This document shows positions 39,702 through 48,010 of a stretch of 64,000 nt of DNA, one piece after another; the first letter of the stretch is position 1, and each line of letters begins with the position of its first letter. The position numbers and the translations under genes were made by a program. The notes under the pieces are model-generated. The model saw nothing but the letters and a program-made list of their open reading frames with translations. It was not told where the DNA came from and searched no databases. The DNA lies in NCBI GenBank assembly GCA_012270995.1, contig JAAXHG010000165.1, positions 1 through 64,000 on the forward strand, given 5' to 3'. The stretch is from Vicinamibacteraceae bacterium (GTDB lineage Bacteria > Acidobacteriota > Thermoanaerobaculia > Multivoradales > Multivoraceae).

Positions 39702-40730
39702 ATGGCGGGCGCGCGACTCCGAACCCTCCGCGCCGGCGAGATCGAGGCCCTGCTCGACCTGCTGGACGGCTGGCCCTTTCCCGACGGCCAGAGTGGCCGT
39801 GGCTTCTTTCGCCGCTACATCGAGCTCGATCCGACGTTCGAGCCACGGAACATCTGGGTCGCGGACCATGGCGGCGAGTTGGTGTCGTGCGTCCAGATCT
39901 TTCCGCGACGGGTGCGCGTCGGCGGCGGAGTGCTTCCCATGGGCGGGATCGGTAGCGTCTTCACCCGGCCGGAGCACCGGCGTCGCGGTGTGGCGGGTGC
40001 TCTGCTCGAGCGGGCGATCGACGCGATGCGGGAGAGAGGGATCGTGCTCTCGTACCTTCTGGCCGAGCGGCTGCGGTGGTACGGGAGATACGGCTACCGG
40101 CCATGGTCGCGCGGCTGGCGCACACTGCATTGGCCGGCTGCCGCTCGACGCCCCGGCCCGAATGCGCGCACCTACGAGGCTGAGCGAGATCGAGGCGATG
40201 TGGCGAGGCTCTGGCGTCTGTACGCCGAGGGCGCCGCCGGCGCACCGCTTGACGGCATCGTCGACCGGGGCTCCGGGGAGGACTGGCAGAGCAGCTTCCG
40301 ACTTGCCGGCACTCCGGAGGAGGACATCTGGATCGCGGACGGCGGCTGGCGCGCCACGGCCTACCTGCGCGTCGCCGACTTCAACGGACGGCTTCGTGTT
40401 CTGGAGTGGGGCCGGGAGGCTGATGGCGCCCCTGCCTTGTGCGAGTTGCTGGCCGCTGCCATGACCAGGCGGAGCGTGGAAGCGATTCGGATGCCTCTGA
40501 TCCGGGATGAGGCCTTGGAAAGCTCGCTGGCGGCCGCCGGCACCCGCGTCGACACCCGGCCGGCATGGAACGAAGTACCGCCGGACGCGCCGCCGCCCGC
40601 GACCTGGATGGTTCGCAGCCTCGACGACGAGGCACTCGCCAGACGGCTGAACACGGCGAACGCAGGCGATCTCCTGGCCCGCTTCCTGCCGCCCGAGCGT
40701 TTCGCCTTCTGGGAGGCGGACAGGTTCTAG
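39702..40730 (+). CDS. GNAT acetyltransferase with C-terminal extension (Eis-like)
   Basis: A 342-residue protein. The N-terminal GNAT part has G-S-V-F-T-R-P-E-H-R-R-R-G-V-A-G-A-L-L (motif A) and the Y-G-R-Y-G-Y segment; the remaining ~200 residues form a second GNAT-like fold plus a C-terminal domain, as in Eis-type enhanced survival proteins. ATG 39702 is preferred to TTG 39654. It is convergent with the decayed RibD/DHFR-like gene (13 bp between ends). The acceptor is unknown. Confidence 0.75.
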   Translation: MAGARLRTLRAGEIEALLDLLDGWPFPDGQSGRGFFRRYIELDPTFEPRNIWVADHGGELVSCVQIFPRRVRVGGGVLPMGGIGSVFTRPEHRRRGVAGALLERAIDAMRERGIVLSYLLAERLRWYGRYGYRPWSRGWRTLHWPAAARRPGPNARTYEAERDRGDVARLWRLYAEGAAGAPLDGIVDRGSGEDWQSSFRLAGTPEEDIWIADGGWRATAYLRVADFNGRLRVLEWGREADGAPALCELLAAAMTRRSVEAIRMPLIRDEALESSLAAAGTRVDTRPAWNEVPPDAPPPATWMVRSLDDEALARRLNTANAGDLLARFLPPERFAFWEADRF

Positions 40731-40743
40731 CTGGAAGGTGGTG

Positions 40744-41267
40744 CTAGGCGCGCTCCACGGAGTAGACCAGGTCGACCGTTCCCGTCTCCTTGTAGACGTT
40801 CTGTGCCTGGGTTCGAGCCTGATCCGAGGCGCCGGTTCGGCGATCAGCGGAACGCCTTCACCGAGAATCGTCGGGATCACCGCGACCTCAACCGTGTCGA
40901 CGAGACCCGCCTCGGCGAGGCTGCGGAACAGCGACCCACCGCCGAACAGCCAGATGTCCTTCTTGCCGTCCTCCTCGCGCAGGGACTGGACGACCTCCTT
41001 CCAGTCGTCGCCGACGATCGTGAGGTTCCTGTACTCGCTCTGCTTCAGGGTCCGCGAGAACACGTAGGTCCGCGCGCCGGGCATCGAGTCCTGGTCCTGG
41101 CCGCCGGTGCTCTCGAAGGTCTTCCGGCCGATCAGGTAGGTGTCGAACTCGCCGTACAGCTCGGCGAAGTCGTAGTCGGGATCGATGACGATCCAGTCCG
41201 CTTCGCCGTTGGGCCCGGCGATGTAGCCGTCCAGGCTCATGGCGACGCAGTAGCGAACTCGTCTCAT
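40744..41267 (-). pseudogene. Frameshifted RibD/DHFR-like reductase
   Basis: The first 143 codons encode a RibD C-terminal/dihydrofolate reductase-like protein (M-S-L-D-G-Y-I-A-G-P-N-G-E-A-D-W near the start; G-G-G-S-L-F-R-S-L later). Near 40801-40810 the frame is lost: the ending expected for the family (V-Y-K-E-T-G-T-V-D-L-V-Y-S-V) is found in the adjacent frame and stops at 40744. A single-base loss in a G/C-rich CAGGCACAG stretch explains it. Either the gene is dead or there is a sequencing error. Its ATG is just 1-2 bp from the stop of the phzF pseudogene upstream. Confidence 0.8.
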
Positions 41268-41268
41268 G

Positions 41269-41833
41269 TCAGGCCAGTAAGTCCGCGCGCATGACGGTGA
41301 CGGCCTGGCCGCCAAGCAGCACCCGATCGCCGCGGACGGCGCAGCGGACCTCGCCTCCACGCTCCGAGGCCTGCCACGCCGTGAAGGACTCCTTGCCGAG
41401 ACGCCTTTGCCAGTAAGGAGCCAGGCTGCAGTGGGCGGAACCGGTGACCGGGTCCTCGTCGATGCCGGCCCCGGGCGCGAAGAACCGGGACACGAAGTCG
41501 AACCCCTCGGTTTCCGCCCGAGTGGTGACGATCACTCCGCGGACGGCAAGTTGCCGCAGGCGTCCGAAATCCGGCGCCAGACTTCGCAGCGTGCTCTCGG
41601 AGCCGATCTCCACGAGGTAGTCGAAGCGGTTCCTGCCGAGGTAGGCTGGCTCGGCCCCTAATGCGTCGGCCATCGTCGCGGCGGACAAGAAAGGCGGTCT
41701 CCGAGAGGTTCATCTCTCGTGCGACTCGCTGCATCCACGCCGCGTCGGCCGGCTTCGGCAGCAGGCAGACCGCGGCCGGGTTGCCCCCGAACGGCTCGCT
41801 GGTGAAGGCGTCTACCTGCGTGATCGTCAGCAT
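41269..41833 (-). pseudogene. phzF-family isomerase with internal deletion
   Basis: The first ~52 codons (M-L-T-I-T-Q-V-D-A-F-T... to L-S-E-T-A-F-L-V) give the normal PhzF start including the catalytic-Glu region E-T-A-F. The frame then breaks near 41681-41690. The C-terminal half (A-L-G-A-E-P-A-Y-L-G-R-N-R-F-D-Y-L-V to E-D-P-V-T-G-S-A-H-C and the end) continues in another frame. About 75-80 family residues, including the C-G-H-A-T-L segment, are missing. An out-of-frame deletion of around 230 bp accounts for this. Confidence 0.8.
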
Positions 41834-41917
41834 GGTCGCACTCAGTCGCACTCCCACTCGGCAGCGTCGGAGCAGGTAGCGACGATACTCTGCCCGCGTG
41901 GGCGATGCCGGAGTGAC

Positions 41918-42736
41918 GTGCAGAGCGCGATGGAAGAGAAAGCGGTAGGACTGGCCATTCGTGAGGTCTTTGTCGGTTTCGATTCGGCTTGGGCCGGCAA
42001 GGCGCCGGGAGGCTTGGCTTGGGCGTCGTTCGCGAATGGAGAGTTCGTACGGGGTGCTCCGCCCCAGTCGGTCGACTTCCTCGATGCCGCCAGGATCATC
42101 AAGCAACTCAGCCAGGATCATGACTTTGTCCTGGTCGGGTTGGACCAGCCGATCGTGGTGCCGAACGAGACGGGTTCGAGGCCCGTGGACCGTGTCGCCG
42201 GTTCCTTGATCTTCAGGTTGAAGGGCGGTGTTCAGCGAGCGAATCGGGGCTCTCCGCTGTTTGATTCGGACGCTCCCATCTGGCGGTTCCTCGATTGTGT
42301 CGGTGCGTGTCAGGACCCCTTGGCTGGGCGAAGTGCCGCCGAAGGGCTGCATCTCGTTGAAGTCCTCCCCGCGCTCTCACTGCCGGCGCTCGCACCTCAC
42401 ATCTTCGACTGGGGGGCTGCGGCACGCTACAACCCCGCCAAGCGCAAGAGGTTCCACATCGGCGACTGGCTGCTAGTCAGCCGAACCGTTGGGTGTCACG
42501 CGAAGAGACTGGAGCTTCCTCTTCTAGCGGAGTGGGCCATGGACGCGGCGAACACCGAGAGGCCCGGCAAGGCGGATCAGGACAAGCTCGATGCCGCGAT
42601 CTGTCTGGTTGTGGCGTTGCTCTTTGCCCGCTCAGTCGTCTCGCTGGTTACCCCGCGGCTACACTCCGAACCGTGCAAGTCCTCGACCCCTCCTGGGAGG
42701 GCGCTCCGCCGCGGCTCTCGCCGGCACCCCGGTTGA
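41918..42736 (+). CDS. DUF429-family protein
   Basis: A 272-residue protein. V-F-V-G-F-D-S-A-W (first acidic residue) and the D-F-V-L-V-G-L-D-Q-P-I strand, with K-A-D-Q-D-K-L-D-A-A-I-C at the end, match the RNase-H-like fold of DUF429 proteins, with likely metal-binding aspartates. GTG 41918 is supported by GGAG 5 nt upstream; ATG 41930 is an alternative. The last ~33 residues are low-complexity and overlap the start of the next gene (64 nt), so the true functional end may be earlier. Function unknown. Confidence 0.75.
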   Translation: MQSAMEEKAVGLAIREVFVGFDSAWAGKAPGGLAWASFANGEFVRGAPPQSVDFLDAARIIKQLSQDHDFVLVGLDQPIVVPNETGSRPVDRVAGSLIFRLKGGVQRANRGSPLFDSDAPIWRFLDCVGACQDPLAGRSAAEGLHLVEVLPALSLPALAPHIFDWGAAARYNPAKRKRFHIGDWLLVSRTVGCHAKRLELPLLAEWAMDAANTERPGKADQDKLDAAICLVVALLFARSVVSLVTPRLHSEPCKSSTPPGRALRRGSRRHPG

Positions 42737-43209
42737 GAGCGTTGGCTGGAGTCGACGTTGCCCTGCTCTCGAACGGCAAGGCCGGTGTGGCTCCGCTGTT
42801 CGACCACGTGGAGGCGCTGCTGCGGGAACTCTGGAACGTGGCCGCGGTCGAGCGCGCGACGAAGGGGAACTACAGCGCTCCGGCCGAACCGGAACTGGTC
42901 CGCCGTCTGGCAAGGCGCCGCCTGGTCATCACCGGCGTCGGCGACTGAGGGAGCTGCTCGTCGTGCAGTCTGCACGACGCCGTGACGTTTGAACGGGAAG
43001 GTGTGCCCGCGGTCGGCGTAATGACGTCGGCGTTCGTCGACGGCGCGGAGTTGATGGGGCAGGCCTGCGGCGCGCCGGGCTACGGGTTTGCGGTGATCGA
43101 ACATCCGATCAGCAGCGCGACCGACGCGGAACTCTTGGAACGGGCGGGGGAAATTGTGAGGCAGGCGGAGGAACTGGTGCTTGCCGCGGCGCCCCAGAAC
43201 CCGTCGTGA
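42673..43209 (+). CDS. UGSC-family selenoprotein with in-frame UGA
   Basis: A 178-residue protein read through TGA 42946-42948 as selenocysteine 92. V-A-L-L-S-N-G-K and L-V-I-T-G-V-G-D lead into U-G-S-C-S-S-C-S-L-H-D-A-V, the defining motif of the family; T-F-E-R-E-G-V-P-A-V-G-V follows in the same frame, and a normal stop occurs at 43207-43209. An ordinary gene finder would split it at 42948 and 42982. A hairpin matching a bacterial SECIS lies just after the UGA. GTG 42673 is the chosen start; others are possible. The sialidase-like gene begins inside its stop (GTGA). The family's reaction is unknown. Confidence 0.85.
42946..42979 (+). promoter_or_regulatory. UGA codon with bacterial SECIS-like hairpin
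   Basis: After UGA 42946-42948, a perfect 9-bp stem CGTCGTGCA (42959-42967) / TGCACGACG (42971-42979) closes a GTC loop (42968-42970). The loop lies about 20 nt beyond the UGA, inside the 16-37 nt window for bSECIS elements. The apical TGCAGTCTGCA is close to the E. coli fdhF element, including the G-U in the loop. It should recruit SelB. Confidence 0.8.
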
Positions 43210-44342
43210 CGAGTTCGCGGCAGAGGGTCGGCGTGGCTGCGGCGGCGCTTGCCGTGCTCCTCGCGGCGCCGGCGGCGGGACAGGACGGGGTGGTGTTGGC
43301 CGAGTTCATCTTCAACGACGCGCCGCATCCCGAGTGCCACGCTTCGACGATCGCCGAGACGGCTTCCGACGCTCTGGTCGCCGCCTGGTTCGGCGGGACC
43401 GCCGAGCGGAACGCGGACGTCGGCATCTGGTTCAGTCGGCAGGGCCTCGACGGCTGGACGCCTCCCGTCGAAGTTGCCAACGGCGTTCAGCGCGACGGTA
43501 GCCGTTACCCGACCTGGAACCCGGTTCTCTACCAATCGCCCCGTGACGGCGCGCCCCTGCTCCTCTTCTTCAAGGTGGGGCCGAGCCCGCCGGAGTGGTG
43601 GGGGATGGTCATGGAGTCGGAGGACGACGGCCGCACCTGGAGCGAGCCCCGGCGGCTTCCGGATGGCATTCTCGGACCCATCAAGAACAAGCCGACTACC
43701 CTGCCCGACGGCAGTCTGCTTGCCGGCTCGAGCATCGAAGACGCGCCCGAGCCCCCGGCCTGGCGGGCGCACTTCGAGCGTTCGCCCGATCTGGGCCGAA
43801 CCTGGACGCGCACCGAGCGGCTGGCGGGCAGGACCGCGGGGGGCGACGACTTCTGGATCATCCAGCCGACGATCCTGACGCTCGGCGACGGCGAACTCCT
43901 GGCGTTGTTCCGATCCAAGCAGAGTCGCATAGCGGCGTCCCGTTCAGCGGACGAAGGCCGCACCTGGGGTCCGATCTTCGCTACCGGCCTGCTCAACCCC
44001 GACGCCGGGGTCGATGGCCTCACGCTGGCCGACGGCCTGCACCTCCTCGTCTACAACCACAAGGTTCGGATCAATGGCGCCTGGGCCGGCTCGCGGTCAC
44101 GCCTGAACGTGGCGCTCTCGGACGACGGCGACACCTGGGACGCGGCGCTGATGCTGGAGGACCAGGACGGAGAGTACTCCTACCCGGCGGTCATCCAGGG
44201 CCGTGACGGGATGGTCCACGTGACGTACACGCACCGGCGCACCCGCATCCGGCACCTGGTCCTCAACCCGGCCGCGCTCACGCGGCACCCGATGTCCGGA
44301 GTCGAGTGGCCGGCGGAAGCGCCGGTCCTGCCTCCCGAGTGA
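43206..44342 (+). CDS. Secreted sialidase-like (BNR-repeat) protein
   Basis: A 378-residue exported beta-propeller. After a signal peptide (A-L-A-V-L-L-A-A-P-A-A-G), the blades carry BNR/Asp-box-like S-x-D-x-G-x-T-W sequences: S-E-D-D-G-R-T-W, S-P-D-L-G-R-T-W, S-A-D-E-G-R-T-W and S-D-D-G-D-T-W. This is the exo-alpha-sialidase-like family (GH33-type fold), though activity is not proven. GTG 43206 overlaps the selenoprotein stop and the gene's own stop overlaps the next start, so it is in a coupled chain. Together with the symporter it may release and take up a sialic-acid-like sugar. Confidence 0.8.
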   Translation: MTSSRQRVGVAAAALAVLLAAPAAGQDGVVLAEFIFNDAPHPECHASTIAETASDALVAAWFGGTAERNADVGIWFSRQGLDGWTPPVEVANGVQRDGSRYPTWNPVLYQSPRDGAPLLLFFKVGPSPPEWWGMVMESEDDGRTWSEPRRLPDGILGPIKNKPTTLPDGSLLAGSSIEDAPEPPAWRAHFERSPDLGRTWTRTERLAGRTAGGDDFWIIQPTILTLGDGELLALFRSKQSRIAASRSADEGRTWGPIFATGLLNPDAGVDGLTLADGLHLLVYNHKVRINGAWAGSRSRLNVALSDDGDTWDAALMLEDQDGEYSYPAVIQGRDGMVHVTYTHRRTRIRHLVLNPAALTRHPMSGVEWPAEAPVLPPE

Positions 44343-45823
44343 CCGCAGGCGCCGATCTCGTCGTCTTCGTCGCCTACCTTGTCGGCGTCGTCGCGCTAGG
44401 AATCTCGCTCGCCAAACGGAGCGGAACGGCGCGCGGCTTCATGGTCGCGGGCGGAGCGCTGCCCGGCTGGGCGGTTGGCATGTCGATGTTCGGCACGTTC
44501 CTTTCCTCCAACACGTTCATCGGGGTCCCCGGGCAGGCGTACGGCGGCAACTGGAACGCGTTCGTCTTCTCGCTGTCCCTGCCGGTGGCGGCGTTCCTTG
44601 CGGCGCGATGGTGGATCCCGTTCTACCGGCGTGGCGGCGCGGTGTCGGCCTACGACCACCTGGAGGGCCGTTTCGGCCGCTGGGCGCGGACCTACGCCGT
44701 GGCCTGCTACCTGCTGACCCAGTTCGCGCGGGTCGGGTCCATCCTCTTCGGGGTGGCGCTGGCGATGAACGCCCTGACCGGCTGGCCGGTGGCCTGGATC
44801 ATCCTGTGCACGGGCGTCATCGTCACGATCTACACGCTCGTCGGCGGCATCGAAGCGGTCATCTGGACCGACGTGATCCAGAGCGTTGTCTTGACCCTCG
44901 GTGCTCTGATCGTTGTCGGCCTTCTGCTCCTCGATGCGCCGGGGGGCCCCCGCGGACTGCTCGAGACGGCGCACGCAGCGGAGAAGTTCTCCCTCGGCAG
45001 CTTCGCCTTCGACTTCACGACCTCGACGTTCTGGGTCGTGTTGATCTACGGGCTGTTCATCAACTTCAACAACTTCGGCATCGACCAGAGCTACGTCCAG
45101 CGCTACCACGTGGCGAACAGCGACCGAGCGGCACAGCAATCCGTGTGGTTGGCGGCCGGCCTCTACCTGCCGGTCTCGGCCGTCTTCTTCTTCATCGGTA
45201 CCGGGCTGTTCGTCGTTCTCCAGGGCCAGCCCGAGGCAGCCGGTCTCGCCGCTGATCAGGCGTTTCCGCACTACATCTCGACCCGGCTGCCGTCCGGCGC
45301 CGCGGGCCTGCTCATCGCGGCACTGTTCGCGGCGGCGATGAGCAGCATCGACACCTCGTTCAACAGCTCGGCCACGGTGTTCCTGTCGGACATCTACCGG
45401 ACGTACATCCGGCCCGAGCGCGGTCCGGACGGCGGCGAGGCGGAGGACCTGAGGGTGCTGCGGCGGTCCACGGTCGTCATCGGCGTTCTTGGCACCGGCG
45501 CGGCGCTACTGATGATCGGCGCCGAAAGCCTGCTGGATGTCTGGTGGACAGTGTCGGGCATCTTCGCCGGAGGACTGCTGGGGCTCTTCGCGCTCGACCG
45601 GCTGGCGTCGCGGGCCGGGCGAGCCGCGGCTCAGGTTGGGGTGGCGGTGGGCGTGCTGGTCATTGTCTGGATGACCGTTTCACCACGCCTCGAAGGGGGG
45701 CTGGTCGTGCTGCGGATCCCGCTCCACAGCTACATGATCACGGTCATCGGTACCTTGACGATCTTCGCTGTCGGCCTGCTCGTGTCGCGGTCGCATCGGA
45801 CGAACGGCGCTGCGATAGGGTGA
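44339..45823 (+). CDS. Sodium:solute symporter
   Basis: A 494-residue SSS-family transporter with about 13 hydrophobic helices. G-A-L-P-G-W-A-V-G-M-S-M-F-G-T-F-L-S-S-N-T-F, Y-T-L-V-G-G-I-E-A-V-I-W-T-D and A-A-L-F-A-A-A-M-S-S-I-D-T-S-F-N are family signatures. GTG 44339 overlaps the sialidase stop (GTGA); GTG 44306 is a possible longer start. The coupling to a sialidase-like protein suggests a sialic acid or similar substrate (inference). Confidence 0.88.
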   Translation: MTAGADLVVFVAYLVGVVALGISLAKRSGTARGFMVAGGALPGWAVGMSMFGTFLSSNTFIGVPGQAYGGNWNAFVFSLSLPVAAFLAARWWIPFYRRGGAVSAYDHLEGRFGRWARTYAVACYLLTQFARVGSILFGVALAMNALTGWPVAWIILCTGVIVTIYTLVGGIEAVIWTDVIQSVVLTLGALIVVGLLLLDAPGGPRGLLETAHAAEKFSLGSFAFDFTTSTFWVVLIYGLFINFNNFGIDQSYVQRYHVANSDRAAQQSVWLAAGLYLPVSAVFFFIGTGLFVVLQGQPEAAGLAADQAFPHYISTRLPSGAAGLLIAALFAAAMSSIDTSFNSSATVFLSDIYRTYIRPERGPDGGEAEDLRVLRRSTVVIGVLGTGAALLMIGAESLLDVWWTVSGIFAGGLLGLFALDRLASRAGRAAAQVGVAVGVLVIVWMTVSPRLEGGLVVLRIPLHSYMITVIGTLTIFAVGLLVSRSHRTNGAAIG

Positions 45824-45832
45824 GTTCGTCCA

Positions 45833-46384
45833 ATGCCTGTGCGAGACCTACCGTCAGCGAGGCCTCCCCACCGTCCACGCCGGCGTGGCGCGATCCCGCT
45901 GGTTGCTTCGCTGCTCGTTCTCCTGCTCGGAGGTTGCGACAACCGGGGCGACCTGTTGGGCGTTGAGTTGGTCGTCTTCTCGGTCGGCGAATGGTCGGGC
46001 ACCGGCGATCAGGGCGAGGTGTTGCGTTTCCTTCTCGAGCGTGACGACGACGAGGCGGTCCTGACTGCGTTCCTCGTCGAACTGCCGGGGCTCGCCGATC
46101 TGCTGGAGGGTGAGTCGGAGGCGTGCGGCGCGGTCGTCGCCGCATTCAGCCGGTTCGGGAACGGGGACGTCCGTGTGCCGGTCCGCAACGCCGGTTTCAG
46201 TTTCCGCACGCCTGACGACTTCCGGGTCGACAACGACGGCTACATCAGGGCGCGGGTCGTTGGCCGCTTCGAGGCGCCGGACAGCGCGGTTGTCGATGCC
46301 GAGGTTGAAATCGACGTGACCCGGCAGATCCCGTGCCGCGGCGAGTTCATGCTCAGTTGGCAGATGGAGCCGGTAGGCTCCTGA
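45833..46384 (+). CDS. Hypothetical lipoprotein
   Basis: A 183-residue protein with a basic N terminus, hydrophobic stretch and lipobox L-L-G-G-C (about residues 31-35). The mature part is predicted beta-rich with a strong acidic character and C-containing pairs (E-A-C-G-A and I-P-C-R-G). No family recognised. It begins 9 bp after the symporter, so it belongs to the same transcript. Confidence 0.65.
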   Translation: MPVRDLPSARPPHRPRRRGAIPLVASLLVLLLGGCDNRGDLLGVELVVFSVGEWSGTGDQGEVLRFLLERDDDEAVLTAFLVELPGLADLLEGESEACGAVVAAFSRFGNGDVRVPVRNAGFSFRTPDDFRVDNDGYIRARVVGRFEAPDSAVVDAEVEIDVTRQIPCRGEFMLSWQMEPVGS

Positions 46385-46420
46385 GTCGCGGGCGAAGCGA
46401 TTCCGGAGCAGGCCGCGTCG

Positions 46421-47992
46421 ATGTATCCCGGCAGGTACGCGCGCGAGACCCCCGACAAGCCGGCGGTCATCATGGCCGGAACCGACGAGACGGTCACCTA
46501 CCTCGAACTCGACCGGCGGTCGAACCGGCTGGCGCGGCTCTGGTACGCGCAGGGATTGCGGCCGGGCGATCACGTGGCGATCTTCATGGAGAACCACCCG
46601 CGGTACTTCGACGTCTACTGGGCGGCGATTCGCTCGGGCCTCTACCTGACGACGGTGAATCGCTACCTGACCGCCGAGGAGGCGGCGTACATCGTCAAGA
46701 ACTGCGGCGCGCGGAGCATCGTGGGATCGGCAAAGCTCGCCGAAGCATGTGCCGAACTGACGGACTTGATCCCGAACTGTCCGAGCCGGCTGATCGTCGA
46801 CGACGACGGAATGGGAACCCCGCCGGGCTGGGACGACTATGGCGAGGCGACGGCCGCGTTCCCGACCGAGCCGCTCGCCGATCAACCGCGCGGCAGCACG
46901 ATGCTCTACAGCTCCGGCACGACCGGCAGGCCGAAGGGCGTCCTGCGTCCGCTCACCGGCCTGTCGGTTGAGGAGATGCCGGACCAGCGGTTCGAGGTGC
47001 TGACGACCATCTACGGCATCGACTCCGACTCGATCTACCTGTCGCCCGCGCCCCTGTACCACGCGGCGCCGCTCGGCTTCACGGCCGGTACGCAGACACT
47101 CGGCGGCACGGTGGTCGTCATGGAGCGGTTCGACGCGGAACTCTCGCTCAAGGCGATCGAGGACTTTGGGATCACCGTGAGCCAGTGGGTGCCGACGATG
47201 TTCAGCCGCATGCTCAAGCTCCCCGAGGAGGCGCGAACCTGCTACGACCTGTCGAGCCACAAGCGGGCGATCCACGCCGCCGCTCCCTGTCCCGTCGACG
47301 TCAAGCGACGGATGATCGAGTGGTGGGGGCCGATCATCCTGGAGTACTACGCCGGCTCCGAGGGCAACGGCATGTGCGCGGTCGAGACGGACGAGTGGCT
47401 CAGAAAGCCGGGCACGGTCGGCCAGTGCCTGACCGCGACCGTCCACATCTGCGACGACGACGGCGAGGAATTGCCGGCGGGCGAGCCGGGGACGATCTTC
47501 TTCGAACCGCCCGAGGACGCGGACCTGTTCGAGTACCACGGCGACCCGGAGAAGACGCTTGGCTCGCGGCACCCGCGCCATCCCCGCTGGAGCACGCTGG
47601 GCGATGTCGGCTATCTGGATGAGGACGGCTACGTCTTCCTGACCGATCGCAAGGCGTTCATGATCATCTCGGGCGGCGTCAACATCTATCCGCAGGAGAT
47701 CGAAGACGCTCTCATCCTCCATTCGAAGGTGGCCGATGTGGCCGTGATCGGCGTGCCGAACGAGGACCTGGGCGAAGAGGTCAAGGCGGTTGTCCAGTTG
47801 ATGCCCGGGTTCGAGGAGAGCCCGGACGTTGCCGAGGAACTCCTCGCCTACGCCCGAGAGCGCGTCGCCCATTACAAGGCGCCGAAGTCGATCGACTTCG
47901 AGGAGCAGCTCCCGCGGCTTCCCACCGGGAAGCTCTACAAGCGCCTGCTGCGCGACCGCTACTGGACGGGCCGTACGTCGCGGATCGTCTGA
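46421..47992 (+). CDS. AMP-forming acyl-CoA synthetase
   Basis: A 523-residue ligase. The P-loop L-Y-S-S-G-T-T-G-R-P-K-G, the Y-A-G-S-E-G-N region (in place of the usual Y-G-x-T-E), L-G-D-V-G-Y-L-D-E-D-G-Y and the C-terminal L-P-T-G-K-L-Y-K-R are present. It belongs to the fatty-acid/bile-acid-type CoA ligases. It starts 36 bp after the lipoprotein and may be in the same operon; the substrate is unclear. Distinct from the ligase at 28321. Confidence 0.9.
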   Translation: MYPGRYARETPDKPAVIMAGTDETVTYLELDRRSNRLARLWYAQGLRPGDHVAIFMENHPRYFDVYWAAIRSGLYLTTVNRYLTAEEAAYIVKNCGARSIVGSAKLAEACAELTDLIPNCPSRLIVDDDGMGTPPGWDDYGEATAAFPTEPLADQPRGSTMLYSSGTTGRPKGVLRPLTGLSVEEMPDQRFEVLTTIYGIDSDSIYLSPAPLYHAAPLGFTAGTQTLGGTVVVMERFDAELSLKAIEDFGITVSQWVPTMFSRMLKLPEEARTCYDLSSHKRAIHAAAPCPVDVKRRMIEWWGPIILEYYAGSEGNGMCAVETDEWLRKPGTVGQCLTATVHICDDDGEELPAGEPGTIFFEPPEDADLFEYHGDPEKTLGSRHPRHPRWSTLGDVGYLDEDGYVFLTDRKAFMIISGGVNIYPQEIEDALILHSKVADVAVIGVPNEDLGEEVKAVVQLMPGFEESPDVAEELLAYARERVAHYKAPKSIDFEEQLPRLPTGKLYKRLLRDRYWTGRTSRIV

Positions 47993-48010
47993 GCTCGGAC
48001 CGGTAGAGCG

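Noticed and set aside
40801..40825. GGTTCGAGCC as a tRNA T-arm
   Set aside because: No acceptor stem, anticodon arm or CCA context; it lies in a decayed reductase gene.
42946..42948. TGA taken as a normal stop, giving two short genes
   Set aside because: The reading frame on both sides belongs to one family, the motif U-G-S-C spans the codon, and a SECIS-like hairpin follows.
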